64,000 nucleotides of DNA, from positions 35,288 through 99,287 of the forward strand of contig NZ_FOVE01000014.1 of NCBI RefSeq assembly GCF_900115065.1, in the 5' to 3' direction. The notes under the pieces are model-generated. The model saw only the letters and a list, made by a program, of their open reading frames with translations. It did no database searches and was not told the origin of the DNA. This stretch comes from Formivibrio citricus. GTDB lineage: Bacteria > Pseudomonadota > Gammaproteobacteria > Burkholderiales > Chitinibacteraceae. Made by a program: the position numbers and the translations under genes. Numbering within the stretch: the stretch's first letter is position 1; every line of letters begins with the position of its first letter. Shown one piece after another: positions 17,467 through 23,975 of this stretch.

Positions 17467-18653
17467 AACCCGCCCTCCAGCAACACCCCCATGCTCAACA
17501 ACCAGAACTCGCAGATCTGCCGCGCCGCCTTCAACAAGGACTGGCGCGCCCAAGTCCGGGAAGTCCCTGGCGAGAATTCCAGCGTGGTACTCAAAGTCAC
17601 CAGCAGTGCCGACTCTTCACTGACGACCGCCGCACACAAGCCTGCGCGTTGATTCCAGTCATTCACCGCGCCCATCAACACCGCCACCCGCTCAGGCTCG
17701 AATCGCCGCTCACTGCGACTCACCAACAGCAACTGACCGAAACGATCGACCGAACATTCCAACTCGAAACGGATCCCTCTCGGTGGTCGCCAGGTCATCA
17801 CGCACTGCAACCGATCCTCTTCTGTCCGCAGTACTGTCATATGCTGTGCCTGCCACCAGTGACACAGAGTTTCCAAGACCCACTCGCGCACGCTCTCCGG
17901 CTCAGACCAGATCATCCCCCCGTCCGCCAGCCATGCCGTCTGCTCCACCATCGCCAAGCCCGGCAAATGCTGCAGATCGCCGCCACTCAGTGCCTCGCTC
18001 AGCAACACATGCAAAACCGGTAAAACCTGCTCGCGCGGCAACGACTGCAATTCCTCGAACACCTGCGTGCTCAATGCCACCTCTTCGCCAAAAGCCTGCC
18101 TGCTCCATTGCTGCCAGAGATGGCGGATCAGGAAAGGACGGAAGGGCTCAGCGAACAGATCGATTTTTAAACACCGGCTGGCCGGCACCCCTGACAAAGG
18201 CTCCGCGGATTCCGAACACCATAGGCCGATACACCGTACCGCAGCCCCGTGGCGCGCCACCCAAGCCTCCGCCTCCAAGCGCTCTGGGGGCAACAAGACC
18301 AACTGCACATCCGACGCAGCGCTGGAATCACGCTTGCGGGGGCGACGGGAAGACGCCGAACTCAACTGACACCCCCCCGCCCAAGCCAAGGCTTCAAAGT
18401 CCGCAGACTCATATACCGCCTGCGGCGCGCAGATCTGAATCAACGCCGCGCCTTTTTGCCCATGGGCCTGCAAACACCGCTCGGCTCGCAGCCAGCTCAG
18501 CAGCAAGGCAAACCCGGGAGGATGGGCTGCCTCGCTGATCACGTCTTCTTCATCTTCCTCCGGCACCTCATCCCAGTCCGGATCGGGTTCTTCTCCGTCC
18601 GTGATTTGCCCGGCAATGGTGTTTAATGCGTCTTCATGCAGCGAGTTGCTCAT
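17463..18653 (-). CDS. Unknown acidic 396-aa protein, middle gene of the exonuclease/AAA operon
   Basis: Not recognised. Residues ~20-40 form a strongly acidic tract (EEPDPDWDEVPEEDEED), followed by a globular region rich in Trp, Leu and Arg; no transmembrane segment, no visible catalytic motif. AAGGAA lies about eight bases before the ATG at 18653. Its start overlaps the exonuclease gene by 20 bp and its stop overlaps the AAA gene by 4 bp, so the three products are likely made in fixed proportion and may form a complex. The acidic tail may mimic DNA or bind the ATPase; this is inference. Confidence 0.75.
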   Translation of the reverse strand: MSNSLHEDALNTIAGQITDGEEPDPDWDEVPEEDEEDVISEAAHPPGFALLLSWLRAERCLQAHGQKGAALIQICAPQAVYESADFEALAWAGGCQLSSASSRRPRKRDSSAASDVQLVLLPPERLEAEAWVARHGAAVRCIGLWCSESAEPLSGVPASRCLKIDLFAEPFRPFLIRHLWQQWSRQAFGEEVALSTQVFEELQSLPREQVLPVLHVLLSEALSGGDLQHLPGLAMVEQTAWLADGGMIWSEPESVREWVLETLCHWWQAQHMTVLRTEEDRLQCVMTWRPPRGIRFELECSVDRFGQLLLVSRSERRFEPERVAVLMGAVNDWNQRAGLCAAVVSEESALLVTLSTTLEFSPGTSRTWARQSLLKAARQICEFWLLSMGVLLEGGL

Positions 18654-19590
18654 GATGGGATTCCTTGATTGATTTGAATGTGAATGGCAGGCCCTTGTAA
18701 CGCCGATCTGCAAACCGCTTCTGCGGTGGTAATTGCTCAATATGGATCGTTGTCGGGCACATCCGATTGCCATAGACATGTGTTTGAAGCCAGCTCAACT
18801 CCATTTCCAGATGGTCGCGCGGCAAAGTTTTATAACGGCAGCGGCTGTTTGGTCCCCAGGCGTATTCACGGTCGAAGAGCTGGGGATTTTTTCCATAGGC
18901 GTGTTCTGCCCATATCCGAACCTTTTCAGTGACGGCTTGGTTGAGAATCGCCTTTAGTACTGTGTATCGCTGCTTTTTAAGTTGCTTGGAGAGAATCTCC
19001 AGCAGGGCATTGCAATCCTCTTCCGCGCAGTGTGCGTCGTAGAAAAAGCCGTAATGCATTGCCAAGTGTTCAAGCTTGCCGCTACGGATGCCGGTTCTGA
19101 GCCAATCGACATCATGCAACGAGCACCCCCAGGCCAGTTCACTGAAAAATCCAAAGCGTTTCTCGACAAAAGGGCGGTCAAAACTGGCGTTGTGCGAAAT
19201 TACGATGGAGACGCCCTCCAGCATCTGACGTATGCGATTTTCATCAAAATAAACGTGGTACATCCCATCAGGTCGTGGCCCAGGAATGTCGGCTGGCGGT
19301 GGAAGCGGGGCTTGGGGATTTTCATAGCCGCAATAGCGATCCAGGACGCGGATGACCTTTCCCTCTGCCGTGTATTCGAACAGAATCATTGCCAATTGAT
19401 GGATGCGGTGGTGTTGATGGCGTTTGCCCGTAGTTTCAATGTCAAGGGCGATGCCTCGATAGCATGGTTCGTTGGCCGAGGTGGCAAACTGGTCGTGTGG
19501 TTTCAAGCGGCGCAGAACTTTAAAGTCTTCAGGAAGACCTTCAAGTAGAAGTAGGGCTTGATTGACGTGTGGGTTGAGGGTGTGTGTCAT
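18634..19590 (-). CDS. DnaQ-like DEDD 3'-5' exonuclease
   Basis: A 318-aa protein with the three exonuclease motifs in order: ExoI DIETTG (50-55), ExoII HNASFDRP (133-140) and ExoIII AHCAEEDC (186-193, DEDDh type). The ~120 residues after the nuclease domain are specific, basic and Tyr/Arg rich, perhaps binding nucleic acid. AAAGGAG stands before ATG 19590. It is the first gene of a three-gene operon, divergent from a small HTH gene. It is far longer than oligoribonuclease and lacks the polymerase epsilon tail, so a housekeeping role is unlikely; an element or defence role is plausible. Confidence 0.85.
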   Translation of the reverse strand: MTHTLNPHVNQALLLLEGLPEDFKVLRRLKPHDQFATSANEPCYRGIALDIETTGKRHQHHRIHQLAMILFEYTAEGKVIRVLDRYCGYENPQAPLPPPADIPGPRPDGMYHVYFDENRIRQMLEGVSIVISHNASFDRPFVEKRFGFFSELAWGCSLHDVDWLRTGIRSGKLEHLAMHYGFFYDAHCAEEDCNALLEILSKQLKKQRYTVLKAILNQAVTEKVRIWAEHAYGKNPQLFDREYAWGPNSRCRYKTLPRDHLEMELSWLQTHVYGNRMCPTTIHIEQLPPQKRFADRRYKGLPFTFKSIKESHHEQLAA

Positions 19591-19626
19591 GATTGGCTCC
19601 TTTGTGATGTTTGCGTATTGCAGTAT

Positions 19627-19668
19627 GTACAACATGCAATGAAGAGTCAAGCATATTGTGCAACATGC
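19627..19668. promoter_or_regulatory. Direct repeats in the divergent promoter region
   Basis: GTACAACATGC (19627-19637) and GTGCAACATGC (19658-19668) are one mismatch apart and spaced 31 bp, about three helical turns, in the 124-bp gap between the exonuclease gene and the small HTH gene. A bound regulator, possibly the HTH product, could control both directions. Confidence 0.5.
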
Positions 19669-19714
19669 GCACGATTTTTTTGTAGAATGGCTACTTATCG
19701 ACGAGGAGCCTGGT

Positions 19715-19924
19715 ATGGCATTGAGTAAAACGCAGCAGGCGCTCGCCTATCTGCAGGAAGGAATGACGCCCAAGGAAGCCGCCCAGAAGGCTGGAGTAGC
19801 AGAGAGCACACTGCGTGTGGCAATGGGGAAACGTTCAGGAAAGACTATTTGCCCGTGTTGTGGCCAAATTGTTCGAGAGGGATTTGAAATAAATTTGGAT
19901 TTGGCGAAAACAACAGAGCGATAA
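19715..19924 (+). CDS. Small HTH protein with a zinc-knuckle
   Basis: A 69-aa protein. Residues 4-33 form a helix-turn-helix of the recombinase Hin/transposase-like kind (TQQALAYLQEGMTPKEAAQK then AGVAESTLRVAM), followed by a zinc site of which CPCCG is visible. GAGGAG precedes ATG 19715; a longer frame starting at 19658 has no ribosome site. Divergent from the exonuclease operon, it is a good candidate for its regulator. A perfect 10-bp inverted repeat follows its stop. Confidence 0.7.
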   Translation: MALSKTQQALAYLQEGMTPKEAAQKAGVAESTLRVAMGKRSGKTICPCCGQIVREGFEINLDLAKTTER

Positions 19925-19942
19925 GCGGTGTGACTGTTTTTC

Positions 19943-20076
19943 GGCCTTATGTGGAGCTCAACATAAGGCCGATTATGTAGATCTCGTGATTATGTTGAGC
20001 TTCTGAACCATCCCGTTTCGTATGCATGTTTACGAAGGGCCTGCGGGCAATTGGGAGTAGTGTGCGCTCAACATAA
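19943..20076. repeat. Perfect 10-bp inverted repeat and three copies of GCTCAACATAA
   Basis: GGCCTTATGT (19943-19952) pairs with ACATAAGGCC (19961-19970). The 11-mer GCTCAACATAA occurs at 19956-19966, inverted at 19990-20000, and again at 20066-20076. There is no T-run, so it is not a simple terminator. It lies just upstream of the IS91-family remnant and may be an element end. Confidence 0.6.
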
Positions 20077-20183
20077 TTTTCGAGGCAGCGCAGCCACCAG
20101 TCACTGCAACCTCTGCCACAAAATATCTATCCGGGCGAACTCCACGCCCAGTAGGCACCGAAAACACATGGGGAATGTACATG

Positions 20184-20271
20184 CCCACGATTGGGTGGTG
20201 TATGCCAAGCAACCGTTGGGTGGTCCGGCGCAGGTGCTGGAGTATCTGGCGCGCTATACCCATCGGGTGTC
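20184..20271 (+). pseudogene. IS91-family transposase fragment
   Basis: The translated stretch WVVYAKQPLGGPAQVLEY followed by LARYTHRV (20192-20269) matches the conserved core of IS91/IS801-type HUH-Y2 transposases. The frame has no start and is lost right after THRV, so this is a short relic of a gene normally above 350 codons. It directly precedes the attC pair and may have helped bring or truncate the cassette array. Confidence 0.75.
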
Positions 20272-20501
20272 TTCGCAAGAACAAGGAAATGGTGGACCTT
20301 ACCAGGCACGCGTTCGCCCGAACACCGGCGAATCGGTGCAAACAGGGCACAAAAACCACTTGGCACAGCAGCCATTGGTCAAAGCGAGATCCCGAAAACC
20401 CGGTCAACACCGGGCAATGCGATCAAACCGTGCGAAAAATCCATTGACGGCCCATACAGCCCGCTTACAATCCCCATAGTCACTGCCCGTGGGGCGGTTC
20501 A

Positions 20502-20584
20502 GTCCAACAAGGTTTATCCGCCGCCATGATGCAGCCTTCTCATCAACCGTTCCCGCTACGGCGGATAAACGCTATTCGTTAGGC
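20502..20584 (+). other. Integron attC site (upstream)
   Basis: Starts with an RYYYAAC core (GTCCAAC, 20502-20508) and ends with a canonical GTTRRRY core (GTTAGGC, 20578-20584). Between them GTTTATCCGCC (20512-20522) pairs with GGCGGATAAAC (20560-20570). Length 83 bp is normal for attC. It belongs to a cassette whose gene is no longer recognisable upstream. Confidence 0.85.
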
Positions 20585-20605
20585 TCTTCACATATTGGAT
20601 CGGCC

Positions 20606-21271
20606 ATGGACTTCGATAAAATATTCAACTACATCTTCTTGGTAATTTACGTTGGTGGCTTATCGGTTTTCTTTGTCGTGATGGCAAAACTTGTCATCGA
20701 TAAACGTAAGGCAAGGCACGAGCTTAAGCAAAACCTATTGGAGAAATTTAAGGCCGCTATTCCATTGTCGATTAACGATGTCATCAACATGGCAAAGGGT
20801 GCCGACCTAGCTAGACCGAGTGTTGGAAAATGCTTGAATCAACTTCTTAGCGCCACTAACGACCCAGTCACATTTGGAGAATTGCAGCGCCTTACCGCTG
20901 AGCTTGAAAAAGAAGAGCCGTTTGATGATCTTCCTGAGGAAGTAAAACCATCTTTAGTGCGGCTTACAGAGTTGTGCGATGCAAGCTCCGTAAAGAGCGA
21001 CAAATATCTTCTCAGTCCGGTGCAGAAAACATTGGGCACCTATGTCGAACTGAAGGCCGAAGTTGAAAAGAATCGAACAAAGGCGAAATGGCTCAACATT
21101 GCCGGCATTGTCAGCTTAATAGTGGGAACGTGGAGCTTTTACTTAACCTGGAAGAGCCCAGACGTAAAGGACATCGAGGCTGCAGTAAAGCGAGCTGTGT
21201 CATCTCCATCCCAAGAGCCTAACCCGGCGGTGCAGGGGACGCTGCGCGATAAAGCCGCGCAGCGCCCCTGA
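20606..21271 (+). CDS. Integron cassette protein of unknown function with two membrane helices
   Basis: A 221-aa protein, not recognised. One N-terminal helix (about residues 8-29), a long soluble alpha-helical middle with coiled-coil tendency, and a second membrane helix near residues 172-191 (WLNIAGIVSLIVGTWSFYL). The last ~16 residues are read from the attC site itself (PNPAVQGTLRDKAAQRP), common in cassette genes. It starts 22 bp after the upstream attC and ends inside the downstream one, exactly filling a cassette. Composition is more AT-rich than the flanking core genome. No promoter is obvious. Confidence 0.8.
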   Translation: MDFDKIFNYIFLVIYVGGLSVFFVVMAKLVIDKRKARHELKQNLLEKFKAAIPLSINDVINMAKGADLARPSVGKCLNQLLSATNDPVTFGELQRLTAELEKEEPFDDLPEEVKPSLVRLTELCDASSVKSDKYLLSPVQKTLGTYVELKAEVEKNRTKAKWLNIAGIVSLIVGTWSFYLTWKSPDVKDIEAAVKRAVSSPSQEPNPAVQGTLRDKAAQRP

Positions 21272-21286
21272 CCTTGAACGTTGAGC
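21217..21286 (+). other. Integron attC site (downstream, paired with the cassette gene)
   Basis: Core GCCTAAC (21217-21223), then an imperfect hairpin (GCAGGGGACGCTGCGCG against CGCGCAGCGCCCCTGAC) and a terminal GTTRRRY core GTTGAGC (21280-21286). It overlaps the 3' end of the cassette gene. Together with the upstream attC it delimits one gene cassette; no intI or attI is seen in the window. Confidence 0.85.
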
Positions 21287-21424
21287 GTCCGCATTCTCAA
21301 GTCAGCTATTTCCGCTTTGGGCACGAAGCGGTCTTTTCTGGCCGTCTTCGCCGCCGACCGCTTAGGCCGATGATGAGTCTGCCAGCACAGAAAACTCACC
21401 GTGGTTTGCAGCACCGATCCTCAG

Positions 21425-21560
21425 GTGCGTATTCCGGTTAAAACCAACCAAACATTCCAGTTCAAAAGCTACCGAGCGTTCTCATTCAATGACGGTCGGA
21501 GGTTCCGATCCAAATTAGGCCATGGATTCCGGTTGGATCGGCGGGGCACATTGACTGCGA
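21425..21560. repeat. Possible orphan end of an IS21-like element; rest of the 21.3-21.7 kb gap is empty
   Basis: Contains GTGCGTATTCC (21425-21435) and spaced ATTCCGGTT-like motifs at 21431 and near 21517, an arrangement seen at multi-repeat IS21-family ends. The same 11-mer occurs inverted at 32469-32479. No gene is visible in 21287-21691. Confidence 0.35.
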
Positions 21561-21691
21561 AACGAGTCTGGGCTTGGGGTTGTTCTGATCTTTTTAAACA
21601 GATTTGAGTCCGAACAGGGTCTGGCCCCGTACTGCGCTGCGGAATGAATCAGAGGACAGCGGAGCGCGGCCGTTACTAAAGATGACATTAG

Positions 21692-22366
21692 CTAATTAGA
21701 CTCATTTACATGGTACGCAGCGCTGATTTCACGTTTTATCTGGATTCTGAGCCCATTCGGGCTGAAGTCATTCAGCGGCTTTCCGTTGATGAAGAACGAA
21801 GGTGTCTTGTTGATCTTTAATATTGCCAGATCCGTGGCGTCCTGTTTCAGTATTGCAGCGATCCGCGGATCGTTCATGTCCTGCTTGGCTTTGGGAATGT
21901 CCAGCCCGGTTCCCCCGAGAAAACTCCAGACCAACAAGGGGTCCGTGCGACCGTGAGTGGCCCATGTTTGTTGGTTGGCCAAAATGGCTTCGAGCGCTTT
22001 CCAGTACATGTCCTGCCCCTGCATACGGGCGGCTTCAAGTACCTTGACAACATAATCGGACCCGTCATGGAAGGTGGCATAGCGCAACGTCAGACGAACC
22101 TTGCCATCGTTGGTGTGTATAAGCGATTTGACATACGGATACATCATTCGGCAGGCTTCGCAGGCCGGATCGAAGAACTCCACGATCTGTACTTTGGCAG
22201 ATTCCGCGCCCAAAGAAGGGGATGAGGAACGATTGAGCGCCGATTCTTCCGCGCTGACCAACCAGCCGATTTCCTGTGTTTGCTGCGTCTTGAAATAGTA
22301 GGCGCCGCCAGCGAAGGCCAACACCAAAACGAGAGCCGATGCAATGACAATGTATGGTCTTTTCAT
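21692..22366 (-). CDS. DsbA-family periplasmic thiol oxidoreductase
   Basis: A 224-aa protein with an N-terminal signal-anchor (residues 5-24), a thioredoxin fold with CEAC active site (Cys69, Cys72) inside VEFFDPACEACRMM, an inserted helical domain and the cis-Pro loop INKTPSFFING. ATG 22366 overlaps the dsbB-like stop by 4 bp; a frame reaching 22681 would lie inside that gene. Last gene of the metal-resistance operon. It resembles BdbD/DsbG-like oxidases paired with BdbC-type reoxidants. It may guard thiols damaged by soft metals. Confidence 0.88.
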   Translation of the reverse strand: MKRPYIVIASALVLVLAFAGGAYYFKTQQTQEIGWLVSAEESALNRSSSPSLGAESAKVQIVEFFDPACEACRMMYPYVKSLIHTNDGKVRLTLRYATFHDGSDYVVKVLEAARMQGQDMYWKALEAILANQQTWATHGRTDPLLVWSFLGGTGLDIPKAKQDMNDPRIAAILKQDATDLAILKINKTPSFFINGKPLNDFSPNGLRIQIKREISAAYHVNESN

Positions 22367-22797
22367 GACTTGACGCCTTTTCGCACGGCCAGGAGCAGTG
22401 CAATGATGAGGGTGAATGCGAGAAGCGAGAGCAGGGGGATCGTGACGAAACCGAAAAGCTCCAGCTTCGCATCGGTGCATGATACTCCCTGCGTGCAGGG
22501 TTGCAGTTGCGTCGGGATGACACCCAAGTAGAGCAGGCAGTGGTACAGCGCGAAAGCCCAACCGGTTATTGCAATCGGCAAGGCATAGCGAACGCTGCGG
22601 GCATCGAAAGGGAATAGCCCGACGGTAAAAATGAACAACAGCGGATACATGAAGATGCGTTGATACCAGCATAAAACGCAAGGTGTCCGGCCCATCACTT
22701 CACTGAAAAACAAGCTCCCCAGCGTGGAGATACAGGCAATGAGCCAGCAGAGAAAAAGCATGTTCCAGTGCGCAGGTTTGTAATATCCAGGGCTCAT
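22363..22797 (-). CDS. DsbB/BdbC-family disulfide bond formation protein
   Basis: A 144-aa protein with four membrane helices, the quinone-side pair CVLC (Cys40, Cys43, in PCVLCWYQRIFMYPL) and a second periplasmic pair QPCTQGVSC near residues 100-107. This is the short BdbC type of DsbB. It would reoxidise the DsbA-like protein encoded immediately downstream. ATGA overlaps at both ends tie it to its neighbours. Confidence 0.92.
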   Translation of the reverse strand: MSPGYYKPAHWNMLFLCWLIACISTLGSLFFSEVMGRTPCVLCWYQRIFMYPLLFIFTVGLFPFDARSVRYALPIAITGWAFALYHCLLYLGVIPTQLQPCTQGVSCTDAKLELFGFVTIPLLSLLAFTLIIALLLAVRKGVKS

Positions 22798-23261
22798 GGC
22801 TTCTCCAGTTTGCTGAGCATGGCAAATTCCGCAGTGGCTTCACGCGACAACGTGTCCATGAGGCGTTTGGTATTGGCGGACAGCGGTAATCCCCGGCCAT
22901 ATCCAAGCAATTCAATAAGCCTGGCGTGATTGCGAAGCATGGCACGCTGGTAACTGACATTGTCTTTGGGGGGGATGGCGAGTGTCTTTACGGTTTTGGG
23001 CTGGATGCCGCCCAACTTGTTCAGTTGATCGATGGGTTTGCGGCGTGTAGCGATTTCCCGGCGGGCAAAACGCTGCAGACGGGGTTCTGTTCCGCGATAT
23101 TGTTCCGAGGTGGCGATGGCATGCTGTAGCGTGACGGAAACTGCCTGGATAAGATCGCTTTCCGTTTTGAGCGTAACCGGTTGATCCAGGACATTGCCTT
23201 TGGCTGCTGCGCTCGTCAGCAGGCCTGCCAGCAAGGCAAAACGAAACAAGCTCATATTCAT
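22794..23261 (-). CDS. Periplasmic helical protein of unknown function
   Basis: A 155-aa protein, not firmly recognised. It has a signal peptide (MNMSLFRFALLAGLLTSAAA) and a helical, Arg/Lys-rich mature part with little cysteine; it loosely resembles DUF4142-type helical proteins. ATGA overlaps with lspA upstream and the dsbB-like gene downstream show co-translation. Its job is probably linked to envelope response to metals. Confidence 0.7.
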   Translation of the reverse strand: MNMSLFRFALLAGLLTSAAAKGNVLDQPVTLKTESDLIQAVSVTLQHAIATSEQYRGTEPRLQRFARREIATRRKPIDQLNKLGGIQPKTVKTLAIPPKDNVSYQRAMLRNHARLIELLGYGRGLPLSANTKRLMDTLSREATAEFAMLSKLEKP

Positions 23262-23899
23262 GAATTTGAGCCTCCATTTTGATCGCCCGTGAGCGGGCGT
23301 CGTGGCATTTTGTCGACACCCCGTCGAGATGATCCTTCTTGACTCGCCAAGCTGGCCAAAAACAGGAGCCCCGCGCCGCCGATAACAAAGACATCAGCCA
23401 AATTGAATGCCGGCCAGTGCCAGCCCGACCAATGGAAGTCCAGATAATCCACAACCGCACCGATGCGCAGGCGATCAATGACGTTGCCCAGCGCGCCACC
23501 AATCAGACTGATGTAGGCGGCTGTTTCGAGTCGATTGCGTACTCCTCGCCACAAGGTGAACGCCAAGAGCACGCTGACCGCCAAGCCCAGTCCAATAAAG
23601 AAATAACGTTGCCATCCGCCAGCATCGGCCAGAAACGAGAAGGCTGCGCCTGGATTCAGAACATAAGCCAGATTGAAAAAGGAAGTGATTTTGATGCTGG
23701 CGTTCAAAGATATCAGCACTTGAATCACATATTTGATGGCTTGATCCAGACCGACCAGCGTCAAGGCAAGCAGGAGCCAGATACCCACAAGAGGTCTTGA
23801 AGAAAACGTGGTGAAAGTTACGCAATCGTCAGATTCGCCACGCCCTCGTCCCCGCCCACTACCAGACTGGTCACACGACAACAGGTTAAATAATCTCAT
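23258..23899 (-). CDS. lspA: Signal peptidase II (LspA), metal-operon copy
   Basis: Four membrane helices with the conserved blocks LDQAIKYVI, NPGAAFSFL, GGALGNVIDRL (catalytic Asp) and VVDYLDFHWSGWHWPAFNLAD (second catalytic Asp). The product cleaves prolipoprotein signal peptides. An N-terminal extension of about 30 residues rich in Ser/Gly/Arg and a C-terminal basic tail are unusual for housekeeping LspA. Signal peptidase genes (pbrC type) are typical of lead-resistance operons. ATG 23899 is chosen; a TTG at 23917 is possible. 76 bp from the ATPase stop. Confidence 0.92.
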   Translation of the reverse strand: MRLFNLLSCDQSGSGRGRGRGESDDCVTFTTFSSRPLVGIWLLLALTLVGLDQAIKYVIQVLISLNASIKITSFFNLAYVLNPGAAFSFLADAGGWQRYFFIGLGLAVSVLLAFTLWRGVRNRLETAAYISLIGGALGNVIDRLRIGAVVDYLDFHWSGWHWPAFNLADVFVIGGAGLLFLASLASQEGSSRRGVDKMPRRPLTGDQNGGSNS

Positions 23900-23975
23900 A
23901 ACAATTCTCTGTTTCAAGATTGGAAGTCAACTCGGACGAAAGGATCTCATTTCATCCCTTGGTGTAAAAAGCTGT

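Noticed and set aside
20484..20497. GCCCGTGGGGCGG, resembling the tRNA-Glu 3' end, as the attR of the island
   Set aside because: Only about 10 of 14 bases agree and it lies inside the IS91/attC region, so it does not look like a real att repeat.
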